Program-made: the position numbers and the translations under genes
Shown here: one piece after another, positions 1 through 12,129 of the stretch
Position numbering within the stretch: position 1 is the stretch's first letter
How the letters are laid out: each line of letters starts with the position of its first letter
Assembly (NCBI GenBank): GCA_030549335.1
Contig: CM060196.1
Coordinates: 11,981,501-12,045,500, forward strand
Source: Pontederia crassipes
Lineage: Eukaryota > Streptophyta > Magnoliopsida > Commelinales > Pontederiaceae
Direction: 5' to 3'
DNA length: 64,000 nt
The notes under the pieces: generated by a model
What the model was told of the DNA's origin: nothing
Database searches by the model: none
What the model saw: only the letters and a program-made list of their open reading frames with translations

Positions 1-410
1 GAAAAGGAACATTTTTTTAAGAATGAGAAAAAAGAAAGGATGATGCCTTGATTTTACCAATATAGTGCTTCTGCCCAAATGAACGAAAACGACGTAAATA
101 CTAGAAAATTCTAAAAACGACATAAATTGGTCCCCTTTGCTTCGCCCAAAAAATCGAAAACCCCAACAGATTTCCCAATACTGGAAACTGGAAAGCCAAA
201 ACCCTTTTGTTAATCACTTCAAAGCACAATTGCACCCCAACTCAGATCCGATCAACGCACTCCTAAAATAAACTCGGTCGACTAAAAACCCAACCTTTAG
301 CGAAAATTCTTCCAAAAAATAGAAAAAAATCGCGATCCAGATGGAACGTAAGGAAAAAAAAAACAGTTCAATCAACCACCCAAAGCAGAAGGGACTCTAG
401 GAACCCATAC

Positions 411-648
411 GCTTGCCGCCGCCGAGGACATGGTGGACGGGCCTCTCCCTGCCAAAGAGGCGATACACCTTGTCTTTCAGAGACGTCTCAGGCGATTTCG
501 CGGCCGGCTTCTCGTTGTCGGAATCCGATGATGACGAGTCGTGCCCGCCGTGGAGGTGCTCCTCGATCTTCTCCTTCAACCCGCGATCCTTCACCTCCTC
601 CGCCTCCACATGTTGCGGCAGCACGTCCGGCTGCTGCTCCTCCGCCAT
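411..648 (-). CDS. Reticulon-like protein B (RTNLB), first coding exon, partial gene
   Basis: Encodes the cytosolic N-terminus of a plant reticulon; the family bends and tubulates the endoplasmic reticulum through a C-terminal reticulon domain with hairpin membrane segments. Seen here are 79 codons plus one base: an acidic N-terminus (Glu-rich, residues 1-34), a Ser/Asp tract (38-44), then [22 protein letters not shown] at about 58-79, the hallmark block just before the reticulon domain in RTNLB1-type proteins. The frame runs only four more codons before a stop at 397-399, and a GT donor (409-410, context AAGC|GTATGG) sits exactly where RTNLB genes usually have their first intron. The membrane domain should therefore lie in exons beyond the left edge. 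The ATG at 646-648 opens the conserved MAEE start. A TATA box lies 138 bp upstream. Family is clear; the paralogue number is not. Confidence 0.85.
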
Positions 649-785
649 GTCTTTCCGCAGCCCGGTGATCCCGAAACCCTCGCGCTGCGCCGCAGAAGAA
701 CCAAAACTCCTCGCGTCCCTCTCGCTCGTTGCCTTGCGCTCTCACGGTTGCCTTGTTTGGGCCTCGAATACGACTCGAGGAGGTG

Positions 786-793
786 TTTATATA
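786..793 (-). promoter_or_regulatory. TATA box of the reticulon-like gene
   Basis: TATATAAA on the minus strand, about 140 bp upstream of the ATG. A start site about 30 bp downstream, near 755, would give a leader of about 110 bases. This is the only good TATA match in the proximal upstream DNA. Confidence 0.6.
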
Positions 794-869
794 CGTACCG
801 AAATGAGGAGAGATCTCGACCGTCCATTTGGGACACGCGTCAAGATCGGATGCGAAGTTGTCCGGCATA

Positions 870-926
870 GACGGCCGTCAAGATATTTGACGGCGAAGTG
901 TGTCCGCGGAAACGGACGTCAACGTG
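870..926 (-). promoter_or_regulatory. Palindrome and ACGT-core cluster upstream of the reticulon-like gene
   Basis: Within 57 bp there is a 10-bp palindrome GACGGCCGTC (870-879), an overlapping perfect inverted repeat CGTCAA-GATAT-TTGACG (876-892), and GGACGTCAACGTG (914-926) with two ACGT cores of the kind bound by plant bZIP factors. The cluster sits about 80-135 bp upstream of the TATA box. Function is inferred from motif and position only. Confidence 0.35.
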
Positions 927-999
927 TCGACACCGTCTAAGCGTCGTGGGCCGCACCATCTTCCGCCACCTTTTTTTCCCTTCATTAAAAAATATATAT

Positions 1000-3911
1000 A
1001 AATAAAAGGGTTCTTTAATGTAATATTTTTTTGACCCCTTAAAATCCAAGTAATTTAAATAAATGTGAATAAAGTTAACAAGTTAAAATTACAATGTTTA
1101 TAATATTAAATTCAGAATTTATTATTAATCAAGTAAAATATATAAAATTTTTAAAGAAATATGCATATGGATATGTTTGCTTTGTGGCAGGAAGGGGAGA
1201 TGGAGGCATGTGGTGCGATGGTGACACGTATAGAGCAACGAGGTGCTTGTGGGGGTCCTGTGGATTGTGGAATCTAAATCTATTTGTTTGAATCCTCTTT
1301 TTATTTTTTTTATTTTATCTTTTTTAGTACAACAAGATTTTCTTTTATAATATTACCAAATAAACTCTATCAAACGAGCTGAGCCAAATGGCAAAATCAT
1401 TTCTGAATTTATGTATGTTCAGAAACTTGTAATTTAAATTTAATAAATATTAATTGCGCCAATTAAAATCTTAGAAAAGTATGCTTTATTTTCTTTTTGT
1501 ATTATAGTTAATATTACGTAATCATAAACTGATAGTTCCCAATTTTAGTTTTTTGTTATGACATTCGTAATATTTTTTTCTAGTTGTTTATCGGTTTGTT
1601 GATTTATAAGCAATTCGTAATATTGTTTATTTCCCTTATTAATTGGAAAATTAGAATTGCAAATTAATAGTTCACGTTCCGGAACAATATTGGAAACGTG
1701 ACGATTTTATTTTAAACATATTCTTTTTAATAATTATTATTTATGAGCGAATTATCTAAAAAGGTGTGAAATTGTTTACACTTAATATTTGAAGTTAATA
1801 AATGATTTAACATAAATTTTAACACACACGATAGAAAATATTGTATACTATATTAACAATTGGAATCCCAAAAGACCCCAAAAATATGTCCCATTAGATT
1901 TAATTTAAAAATACGAAAGTTGTTCTAAGATCTAAATTAAAAATATACCAAACTTTTTTTTTCTTCTAAAAGGGCCGGTGCCTTTTCTCTTATGTGTGTG
2001 ATCTCAAATGGAGAAAGAAAAAAAAAATAGGATGAGGTCGGTCTGCCGAAAGCATGCGAGGTCCTCCGTGTTTGATATGACTTTGCTGTTTGTACACATC
2101 TCGTCACATTTTTTTAATTGTTACGAAGGAGCCAAAAAAACAAGTACTTAGACATATTTATATTTATTATATGAAAAAGGAGGCAATTTGTTCTAGTACA
2201 ATTCAGAAAGAAAGGTATTTGCTAATCAGCCTATTTTTTTCTCTGATCCAACGGGTTTGATTTGTTTTCTTTAATTGTTTGTAATTTGTATACGTGTGAG
2301 TGAAATTATAAATTAATTTTTAAAAGGATATAAAGAGCTCGGGTATTTTTTTATTATTGTACTAACAGGTGAAAATGATTTATCCTGATTTCTACCCGAA
2401 AAAAAGAATAATTATGATTTGAAATAAATGAAAGAATACATTACTCTTCCTTTATTTTAAGCAAATATCATTAGATCTCATTCCACCCACAGATTCTTCT
2501 TTTTTTTAGTCACCCTCCGTATAGAGAAAGCGGTGCTGACGATTTAATTCGTGTGACATTAAAGAGCGTATTATTCATAGGTCATTGAGTCAACTAATCT
2601 TATCAAGTTATTCCGAATCACATACCTGACAATGAAACTCCCAATAAAAATTTTTTATATCTAAAAAAATCTTACTTAAATGATGAAGAGCCACTTACCC
2701 GTCCACCCGTATCCTTATTGGTAATGCACACTCCACAAAATGATCAATGCACACTCCATCAATAAATTAGCAAACTAAACAAATGGCCGTTTTTTTCTTA
2801 ACCTCGATGTTCTAGTAACAATTCTAAATTATTACAACTAATTTAATCGGTTGAATAGAAATTGCTTTCAACATAATATCTGTGCAAACTTCAAATTGAG
2901 TATTTTTATTTGAAATTTGATCGACTCTATGCATGCATATTATAATATTAAGATATCTTTGAAAAGGATCATTTACCTTGTCTCATAAACTCAGGTTTTT
3001 TTTATTATTAAGTAGGTGAATTATTTCTTTAATAGGATTAAAATTTATGTAGGCTTAAAACGGATCAATGATCCATATATATAAATTATCATTGATCCTT
3101 AAATTAATAATAACTTTAAATTCGTTATAATTTTATTTTTTTAAAAAATAGCATAATCAACGAATAAATCGGCATTATTTTGTCGTATTTGGATTTTATA
3201 ATTAGAAATATTTATGAATTAATAAGTTTGAGCCAAATTATGATGTGTTTAAAGATGGTGTCATGGGCTGCGTTTTTATTGTAAAATTAACTCATTTCCT
3301 TATTGAAAACAAAAACAAAATCGAGAACATGTATATAAGGCAAAATTATATATGTTATTGAATCATTGATCGTACAACAATAAACAAAATATAATGCAAG
3401 TAGGGAATAATTTTTGTCCAACTTTTGCTTTGAAAAAGATTACCTTGCCAAATTAATCATTTTCTTTCTTAATGTGACATCGTAAATAATATATTGGAAG
3501 TGGTCAAGGAAACAATCCTTTTTTTTAAAAGTCAAACACAAATTATGGTGACTTCAATGTGTAAAATTATATGAAAAATATACAAATGGAGGAGACGCAC
3601 TCTTCTTGTATATAACCAATTGTAATTCGAGTAAGCAGACATTAGGCCCCATTTCTTAAACATGGGATTGAATTTTATTGTTCTTTTTTATTTTTAATTT
3701 TTTGTTAATATGTCATTTAAACATATGAAAGTTGTATGGAGTACATTATGAAATTCCCATGGAACTAATCTCGCAAACCAACGTTAAAACATAACTTGAT
3801 TACAACATTATTAAGTATACACTAATTATGAGCCCAAGAAATGCATAAAAACACATTTGACTTATAAATCGAGGTTGGGAAGATTATTCGCAACTCAATA
3901 TTGGAAACTCA
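1000..3911. other. AT-rich intergenic DNA, no gene seen
   Basis: Very AT-rich sequence with short A/T runs and no open frame resembling a protein. A small GC-richer island (about 1186-1275) has no recognisable coding content. Old transposon remnants are likely but none has ends I can define. Confidence 0.5.
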
Positions 3912-4453
3912 TGTCACGGAGTCGTTTTTCGCTCGACCGATCCGTGCGGCGCCTAGACGTGCTCAACGTCTAGGCAACCTCTTTTGAGCGCTTTGCGAAA
4001 GTTTGCTTATGCCACTTTTTATATGCCACAACTTTTGGGACGCACGGTCCCAAGCGGACGCTTCTTCGATAGAGGCGTTTGTGAATAAACGGGCACCTCG
4101 ACGTAACGCTCGATCGCTTGGGACACTTTGGGACGCTCTTTTGTGGGTTGTCACCCCACGCTTGAGGTACGATGCTAAATTTAGGGAAGCTTGAAATCTT
4201 CGTTGAGTAAATAGGAATGATTACAACGCTTCGGGGGAGCACTAGCGGATCTCCCCTACTATATCACCATTTCGGGTGGTAGGTTTGTAACGTGTGGTGT
4301 GGATGACCATCTCCGGGGGTGCACTTTTTTAGAGTGCAATTTACAAAACTGCCACCACCACACTTAGAAAATAAACTAAGTACAAAAGTGAGTTGAAAAG
4401 AAAAATACATGGTAAGATAACTCGACGTGCTCCGGGGAGAAGCCCTCGGGACA
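3912..4453 (-). repeat. Ty3/gypsy 3' LTR
   Basis: On the minus strand it begins TGTCCC and ends GTGACA, with the short TGTC/GACA terminal inverted repeat. It aligns along its whole length with 9075-9611. It contains a 10-bp-stem hairpin at 3951-3975 and a smaller stem-loop near 4320-4340. Confidence 0.9.
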
Positions 4454-4466
4454 TTCTCCCCCACTC
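4454..4466 (-). other. Polypurine tract of the Ty3/gypsy element
   Basis: GAGTGGGGGAGAA directly abuts the 3' LTR on the element's sense (minus) strand, the standard position of the plus-strand primer for reverse transcription. Confidence 0.8.
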
Positions 4467-4479
4467 AAGTCAGCGACGT

Positions 4480-5870
4480 CCCTGGAGTTGCAGTTTGGTA
4501 TTCTTCAATCTTCTGCTTGAACTGCCACATATCTTTGGCTGTCTCCCAACTTGTGTCGGCGTCCGATCTTCCGCTCCATCGAACAAGATACTCCTTCTTC
4601 CGATTCTTCGTGCGGATGGCGAGTACTTCTTCAACTTGATCAGTGAACTGCTGACGGATGGCCGACGGGGCGCGGTCTGAAACCCCAAGTCCGGGATCTT
4701 CGGTGTCTTCGACGAAAGGCTTGAGCAGGCTGACATGGAAGATGGGGTGCTGCTGCATCTGAGGCGGGAGCTCCAACTTGTAGGCCACCTTGCCTATCTA
4801 TTTTAGGATCTTAAAGGGGCCCTCGTAACGCCTAACGAGGCCCTTGTACAGATTCTTCTCACTTAGCCGAAGATGTCGGACCAGCTTCACTAGGATCAAG
4901 TCTCCGACTTCAAAGTTGACATCCCGTCGGACGGTGTCCGCCCACTTCTTTATGCCCTTCGATGCCTTGTGTAAACATGCTCTCGTCATGTCGTTCTGCT
5001 CATGCCATTTTCTCGTCATGCGGTGAGCGGCGGGGACTTTGCCAACAAAAGAAGTGGCGCCGATCTGGGGCGTCAGAGATTGCTGCCTCGTCACTATCTC
5101 GAAAGGACTTCGACTTGTCGACTCGCTCCGCAGCAAGTTGTAAGAAAATTGTGCGATGTCGAGTAGCTTTGCCCAGTCCTTCTGATTGGTACTCGCATAG
5201 TGTCACAGGTAGATCTCCAAGATACAATTTACCCTCTCAGTTTGGTCATCGGTTTGAGGATGAAGTGATGTCAAGAAATGCAAGTTGGAGCCCATCATCT
5301 TGAACAATTCCTTCTAGAAGTTGCCAACGAATCGCCTATCTCGATCGCTGACGATGCTTTGTAGTAGGCCCCAATACTTCACTACATGCTTCATGAATAA
5401 CTCTGCAGCTTCTGTAGTAGGACAACTTGCGGAGCCAGCGGCGAAAATGACGTACTTGGAGAACCGATCGACGACCACCATGATGGTACCCCGCCCCTTC
5501 AGACTTGGGTAGGTCCGTGATGAAGTCCATGGAAATATCTTTCCATGGTCGCTCTGGAATAGGCAGGGGTTCCAGAAGTACGTCGGACGCTTGATTGAGA
5601 TTCTTGTCTTGCTGACAAACAAGGCATGTCTTTACGAAAGCTTCAACATCATCCTCCATCCTTGGCCAGAAGTAGTTGTCTTCGATAAGTGTCAAAGTGC
5701 GATGGATGCATGGATGTCCCGCCCACTTGGAGTCATGGCACTCTTGCATAATAGTGCACCGCAAGTTATCGAAGAGTGGAACGTAGATGCGACGTTCCTT
5801 GGTGAAGATCAGTCCATCTTCCACCCAAAAGCGGCGTGTCTTGCCCTCCGTCGCTTGCTCAAACAAATTC
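4480..5870 (-). pseudogene. Ty3/gypsy integrase with chromodomain (fossil part)
   Basis: Fragments match the H-H-C-C zinc domain of integrase (CIHRTL ... CLVCQQDK), the catalytic core and the C-terminal HPIFHVSLLKP block. They are followed by a chromodomain (EYLVRWSGRSDADTSWE). Chromodomains steer chromoviral integration toward particular chromatin. The frame is broken. Extents are approximate. Confidence 0.8.
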
Positions 5871-6039
5871 TTCGCCGTGGGATCTGACTTCAATCCCTTC
5901 TTGATCCTCTCGATGAGGTCGGCCTGAGAGAAGCTCATGGCCACCAATTCTGCGCGTCGGCTGAGGGCGTCGGCAATGACATTCGTCTTACCAGACTTGT
6001 ACTCCATGACGTAGTCGAACTTCGCCATAAAATCTTGTC

Positions 6040-7130
6040 ATCTTGCTTACTTCGGCGAGAGCTTCTTCTGTGTCTCGAAGTAATTTGTCGCGGCGTTGTC
6101 TGTCTTGATGTGAAATCATGACCCGAGAAGGTAGTGCCGTCATGTTCTAAGGCAATGAATCATCGCGGTCATCTCCTTCTCCTAGACGGCGTAGCGCCAC
6201 TCTGTGTCGTTGAGTTTGCGACTCTCGAATGCCACGGGATGCCCCTCCTGCATAAGAACTCCTCCAATGGCATAGTCAGAAGCATCTGTCTGTACCTCAT
6301 AGGGCTTGGTGTGGTCTGGCAGGACGAGCACATGTTCCTCCGTCATGGCCTTCTTGAGGGTGTCGAACGCTTCCTGGCATATCGGCGTCCACTCCCACTT
6401 CACATTCTTCCGGAGGAGATTCGTCAAAGGGGTCGTCACGTGTGAATACCCTTTGACGAACCGCCTATAGTAGTTCGTCAGACCAAGGAACGAACGCATA
6501 TTGGGAACCCGTCCAGATGACTCTCACTCCATGATGACCCAAATCTTCGCGCCATCCATCTTCAGCTTTCCACTTCCGACAACATGTCCCAAGAAGTGCA
6601 CTTCCGGTTGAGCGAAGACACACTTCTCCCGCTTGACGTAGAACTCGTTCTGCTGCAACACCTCGAACACTTGTCGAATGTGCTCGATATGCTCTTTCAA
6701 GGTGCGGCTGTAGATCACGATGTCGTCGAAGTAGACAACCACGAACCTGTCAAGGAATGGTTGCAATACCTTATTCATAAGAGTGCAGAAGTTCGTTGGG
6801 GCGTTGGTGAGGCCGAAAGGCATCATGAGGAACTCGTAGGAGCCATATCTTGTGACACACGACGTCTTCTGCACATCGTCTTCTGCGATCCAGACTTGCC
6901 AATAGCCTGAACGAAGATCCAACTTGGTAAACCATCTTGCACCACCAAGTTGGTTGAACAAGTCCGCCACCAAGAGGATGGGGTACTTGTTCTTCATCGT
7001 AAGCTTGTTGAGCGTCGGGTAGTCGATGCACATTCGGAGGGAACCGTCATGCTTCTTCTGGAAGAGAACTAGGGCACCATATGGAGACTTTGAAGGCCGA
7101 ACATATCCTGCATCTAATTGTTCGGTAAGT
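6040..7130 (-). pseudogene. Ty3/gypsy reverse transcriptase and RNase H (fossil part)
   Basis: Contains MPFGLTNAP, VVYFDDIVIYS (the catalytic YFDD box) and [16 protein letters not shown], all diagnostic of Ty3 reverse transcriptase and its connection to RNase H, followed by RNase H motifs ([14 protein letters not shown]). The reading frame is interrupted. Extents are approximate. Confidence 0.85.
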
Positions 7131-9040
7131 TACTTACGGAGTTCTGCGAGTTTCGGAGGGGCGAGCCGATAGGGGACTCCATGTAGGGCTTTCGATTCTG
7201 GGACCAAGTCGATGACATGGTCCACTTCACGCTTCGGCGGCAATCGTTTTGGGAGTTCCGGGGGCATGACGTCCGCAAACTCCTCAAGAGCTTCAAGGAC
7301 TTTGGGAGGTGTTGGAGTGGAGGGCCCTGGATCTTTCAAGATGGCGGTCACCAAGAAGGTGTGATCCTGTTTGCACAATCCCTTCGTCACTTGCATAACG
7401 GAGAGGGTCTTCTGCTTAAGATCTCCGCCTGACCTCACAGGGACGTTGTAAGGTCCCTTGGGGTCGAAGATGACCATCGAGTTGGTGAGCGGGATGACAC
7501 ATGCAGCGATGCATCGCAGGAAAGATATGTCCGCCACCACTTCGTAGTCGTTCACTGGTGACACCGTCACGTCGAAGCTTCCCGACCACTTGTCGATGCG
7601 GACCTTCACTCCAGGAGAAATTCCTGTGGTCGAGATAGAGTTCGAGTTCACCGTTTTGAACGTGGCATTAGTCTTCTGTAGTGGCAGCTTTAACTTCTTG
7701 GCGACCACTTCTGACACGAACAACTCCGATACTCCACTGTCTATGAGGGCATTGAAGACTTGCCTATTCAACTCGATGTCCGCATAAAGCCGAGCAGCCG
7801 TTGAAGGACCCTTCGAGGCGTTGATGGCGCTGAGGACGTGTATCGAACTGAGACGCGCATTCTCCTTCTCCTTCTTGTCGGGGCAATACATTGCGTTGAC
7901 TGTCGCCTTCTGCGGACAATCGCTTATCCAATGTGAACTCTTGCAAATGTAGCAAGGCTTCAGCAGCTTTTCGTCCCTCTTGAACCTTTCATTGTTCGGC
8001 TTCTTGTCTTGGTGTCCTTTGCCTTTGTCTTGATAGTGCGGTTTGCCTCCTTGCGACTTCTCTCCCCCACCATTGTCCTTGTCCGAGGGCTTTGGTGATG
8101 GAGCGCTCGCTTTGGTGTATTCCACGAGCGACTCGGTAGCGGCGACTAGCGAGCGGATGTTGGGACAATCTCGTCGCTCCAACTCCGTCCTAGCATATGA
8201 CTTCAAACCCTTCACGAAGATCGCCAGCAACATGTCTTCGTCCACTTAGAAATTCTGTAGGTGGAGCTCGGTGAACTCTTTCACGTACTTCTTCAACGTG
8301 CCCTTCTGGCAAATGTTGAACAATGCAATCTTGGCCTCCAATTCCGACTTGGCAGGGCAGAAGTATATGGTAAGCTGCCTCTTGAAGTCATCTCATTTCT
8401 CAATGGGATCAACGATGCCACGCTCCACGTCATCGCAATGACACCGCCACCACAGACTCGCCGCATCTTGCAAGTAGAAGGATGCGGTCTTCACCATCCT
8501 GGCTTCAGACGACATGTCCAAGGCCTTCATATACCTTCGAACGTTCCACAAGAAGTCATTGATCTCTTTTGCCGATCGCTCGCCTTTGTAGGGCCTCGAC
8601 TTTGGCACATCAATCCTTGCCTCATGTAGGGCGGGCGTCTCGAGACGCCGCCCATCTCCATAGCGTCGTTTGAGTTCTTCCCGCATGGTTTTGAACTCTT
8701 GCTCAATCTCGAACCGCATGTTTGAGAGATCATTGTCCAAGGTCTCCCGCATGTCCATGATCGTCGCCTCCATGAACTCGAGCCGTGTATACAACGATGC
8801 CATCTCTTCCCGCACCGTTGTGAGAACCACTGTCTTTTCCAACTCTCGCTCGTGCATTGCGAGTTGGTCTTGCATCTCGCCCACGTCCAATTGGAATTGG
8901 CTGAGACGTTGCTCGAAGGCGGACATGGTGTCCTTCGAGCGGGCGCGCCCTCTCTCCCGGCGGCCCTTCTCCAGTGCGACGAGTTCATGCGTCATTTTCG
9001 AGTTCGACGTAATTTCACCTTGATCGTCGAACGCCAACTT
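7130..9040 (-). pseudogene. Ty3/gypsy Gag and protease (fossil part)
   Basis: The N-terminal part carries a heptad-rich stretch (about 8650-8950) and the Gag core (KSRPYKGERSAKEINDFLWN). A CCHC-type knuckle CYICKSSHWISDC follows near 7920-7960, then the aspartic protease signature ALIDSGVSELF near 7740. Gag would package the RNA and the protease would process the polyprotein. Broken; extents are approximate. Confidence 0.8.
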
Positions 9041-9057
9041 GAGCGGTGCCAGAAACG

Positions 9058-9071
9058 CTGCTCTGATACTA
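9058..9071 (-). other. Primer binding site of the Ty3/gypsy element
   Basis: TAGTATCAGAGCAG on the minus strand, three bases inside the 5' LTR. It closely matches the TGGTATCAGAGC complement of initiator tRNA-Met used by most plant LTR elements. Confidence 0.8.
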
Positions 9072-9074
9072 AAT

Positions 9075-9611
9075 TGTCACGGGTCGTTTTTCGCTCGACC
9101 GACTCGTGCGGCGCCTAAACGTGCCCAACGTTTAGGCAAGCTCTTTTGAGCGCTTTGCGGAAGTTTGCTTATGCCACTTTTTGTATGCCACAATTTTTGG
9201 GACGCACGGTCCCGAGCGGACGCTTCTTCAGTGGAGGCGTTTGTGAACAAACGGGCACCTCGGCGTAACGCTCGATCGCTTGGGACGCTTTGGGACGCTT
9301 TTTTGTGGGTTGCCACCCACGCTTGAGGCACGATGTTAAATTTAGGGAAGCTTGAAATCTTTGTTGAGTAAATAGAAATGATTACAACGCTTCGGATGAG
9401 CACTAGCGGGTCTCCCCTACTATATCACCGTTTCGGGTGGTAGGTTTGCAACGTGTGGTGTGAAAGATCATCTCCGGGGGTGCACTTTTTTGAAGTGCAA
9501 ATTACAAAACTGCCACCACCACACTTAAAAAATAAACTAAGTACAAAAATAAGTTGAAAAAAATACATGATGAGATAATTCGACGTGTCCCCGAGAGAAG
9601 CCTCTGGGACA
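9075..9611 (-). repeat. Ty3/gypsy 5' LTR
   Basis: Full-length partner of 3912-4453, about 91% identical by eye. It carries the same hairpin at 9113-9137 close to the primer binding site, but with both stem arms changed in step. Confidence 0.9.
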
Positions 9612-10768
9612 TTCACATGGCGATTTTATCAAATTAATTAAACTCGATAAAATCGTGAATTATGAGTATACTTGTTGCTTCTAAGAGTTGGCCCAAAAAA
9701 TAGGGGTTCACCTACCCACGTATCACTAATTCATACTATGCCTTTTTTATCACCGAAAAAAATACTCTTTCAATCGAGATATACACTCTTCAAGTTTGCA
9801 CCACATATCACTAAATTTTTTATTTTATTATATTTTTTATTATACTAAGTTAAAGTTCATCCCAATGATAAAAGCAAAATAATTTATAAAAAAGTAGTAA
9901 AAATAATTTATTTACTCATTATCAACCATAATTATTGACATAATATTTCAAGACTTAAACCATATCAATCAAACAATGAAAATTAACATTTAAAAAATCA
10001 TTAGCACAGCAAATCAAAACTCAAATAAAGTTTCATGTTCAAAATGTAGAATTCATTTTTTATATACTCAAACTCTCACTAGTCGGACATATAATTTAAA
10101 ACAAAATAGTTGTAATATGATAACTGAAAAAGATATACACCCGGAATCCCGATAAAGAAATATTTATAAAAAGTTTTTTTTTCATCTTACTATCACGTCG
10201 AATATTTTCTGTAGCAAAATGCTTTTTTACAAACTTAATCCTTGAATCTCATCTAAATATTCTTACTATCAGTGCATAAAATAAATTGTTATTATAATAT
10301 AACAGTGTCTTGTTATATTTATTGTTACTATATTATAAATAGCAATTTAATAAATGACCTTAAGAATCTATCACTCCAAATGGTGATAGATGAATAAGAA
10401 ATATAACGCTTTTATTTGCTGGTTTACGTGGACTCGATCATGTTTTAGGGCTATCCAACTTAATTAATAATTGAATTAGTGACAGTGGACACTTTATCGA
10501 AAGAGAATATTAGAAATAAACTAGCAAAAATAGATACAAGACTCCTGTCACTCCCATTGATGTCTTCTCTTCTTCTTGGGATAGTTTTTTAACATAAAAT
10601 TATCCGAAAACTATGTGGACCTAAAAAAATTAACATGTTATCGTAACGTGGACCTTTGATCGGGAAAAAAAATATCATATTTGCTCGTGCTATTAATTCC
10701 GCAAAAGACTATATGGTTGTGCTTGGAAATATTTTCGAAAATTAGTACATGATAGGTAAGTACTCTAT
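9612..10768. other. AT-rich intergenic DNA, no gene seen
   Basis: Low-complexity AT-rich sequence between two transposon blocks. No coding frame, RNA gene or element end could be supported. Confidence 0.5.
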
Positions 10769-11518
10769 GATTGTGTTTGGCATGAGAATTTATAATTCTA
10801 GTTAATTTTCAAGAACTAATTAATTTAATAGAAAAAATTAGGTTCAGTGTTTTGATAAAAAATGTAATGATGCAAATTTGTAAAGTTAATTTGATAAATA
10901 AATTTTAATAGGTGTTTGAATAAAAATTAAGAACTAAAAATATAATTTATTATTTTATGAAATATAAAAATATAGTAAATTAAAATATTATATCTTTATT
11001 TAGTTAAAATAATAATTTATGAAAATATTTATATTAATTATGTAATTTATAATTTACAAAATATTCATATTAATATTATAATTTATGAAAAATAATAACA
11101 TTATAATTTATTATTTTCATATGTTATTAACATTATAATTTACAAAAAATAATATATTAAGTTTAAAAAATATTTTATAAGCAAAATGACAATATATTAA
11201 TAAATAAAATATTATAATTGATTATTATTTAAGTTAATATAAAAATAGTTTACTTAATAATATTAATATTAAATAGTAAATAGTAATATTTTGGTAATTA
11301 AAATATAATAAAGAATCGAAAACAAACAAACAACAACAACAAAAAAGATGACAAACAACAACAACAAAAAAATTTCCTGCTCAAAGTTCTCGCTTCCGGC
11401 GAAAAGTCTCTCCGAGTTGAAGAACTTTGGTCACGTGATGAGAACCTCGTCACATTGACTGGTTGACAAAAAAATTCAGAACTTGGGCAAGCCCAAGTCT
11501 TGAATGCCAAACACAGCC
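10769..11518. mobile_element. TIR element, copy A (PIF/Harbinger-like MITE)
   Basis: The ends are inverted: the left reads GATTGTGTTTGGCAT and the right, reversed, reads GGCTGTGTTTGGCATT. TAT flanks both sides, fitting a 3-bp target duplication. The interior is mostly AT-rich with no transposase. The last 150 bp are GC-richer and repeat AGTTCT/AGAACTT motifs. It is homologous along its length to 12701-13386. Superfamily is inferred from the end sequence. Confidence 0.6.
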
Positions 11519-11629
11519 TATATGAGCGTTTAGCTAAAAATTCCCATCAACAAGAACTTGTGAAACTGATTTGATGGGTAAATCCCAAAAACCTTCTATT
11601 GATACCGAGTACTTCTCCAGCTCCTTGAT

Positions 11630-12070
11630 TGTAACATCCCCTTAGCTCCATCAAGATATTGTTCGCTTTGGACCGAAAGTCTGCACGAATTTAAAATACG
11701 TCTTGATAGGTAAAGAGGGATGACACTTATAAACTCATGATCACCTTCGTATTTTGTCCATGTGAGACCATTCTTTCACCTTGGGGCCTTACAGTCACCC
11801 CCTAAGGACTCAACGTCCTCGTTGAGTGGCCCGTAGGTGGAGTCCGTTCTCACATGGTTTAAGTGAGCACGCGACCCTGGCTCATATACCTTTTGTAACA
11901 CCTCGTTAGCTTCGTCAAGATATTATTCGCTTTGGGTCGAAGGTCTACACAAATTTAAAACGTGTCTTATAGATAAAGATGATGCAACTTATAAGTCCAT
12001 GACCACCTCCGTATTTTATTTATGTGGGACTATCTTTCATCCTTTAGTCATTTCATCTTGGGGCCTTACA
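11630..12070 (-). mobile_element. TRIM-like miniature LTR element
   Basis: Two direct repeats of about 170 bp (11630-11793 and 11894-12070), each bounded by TGTAAC and CCTTACA, enclose only about 100 bp. On the minus strand the interior begins with a degenerate primer-binding-like stretch (GGTATATGAGCCAGGG) and ends with a purine-rich tract (TTAGGGGGTGAC). Flanks TTGAT and ATGAT differ at one position and may be the 5-bp duplication. There is no coding capacity, as expected of a TRIM that relies on other elements' proteins. Confidence 0.65.
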
Positions 12071-12129
12071 ATGATATCATCCATCCCCACCTCAAGACAC
12101 TCCCATGCTACACTAGCCATAAGAACAAG

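Larger units (their letters stand above)
3912..9611 (-). mobile_element. Ty3/gypsy chromovirus LTR retrotransposon, broken
   Basis: Complete in outline: two LTRs (3912-4453 and 9075-9611), a tRNA-Met-type primer binding site, a polypurine tract, and gag, protease, reverse transcriptase, RNase H, integrase and chromodomain in Ty3 order on the minus strand. The chromodomain after integrase makes it a chromovirus; the single odd CCHC knuckle and the Gag style suggest the Galadriel clade (tentative). The coding region is interrupted about eight or more times, so it is a fossil. The LTRs differ at roughly 50 sites by eye (about 9%), suggesting insertion a few million years ago under commonly used plant rates. 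I found no convincing 5-bp target duplication, so a flank may have been altered. Confidence 0.9.

Noticed and set aside
413-940. 175-residue plus-strand frame opposite the reticulon exon
   Set aside because: Antisense shadow; the minus-strand exon has the reticulon signature, splice donor and TATA box.
3903-9620. 5-bp target duplication around the gypsy element
   Set aside because: Flanks ACTCA and TTCAC do not match at any offset I tried.
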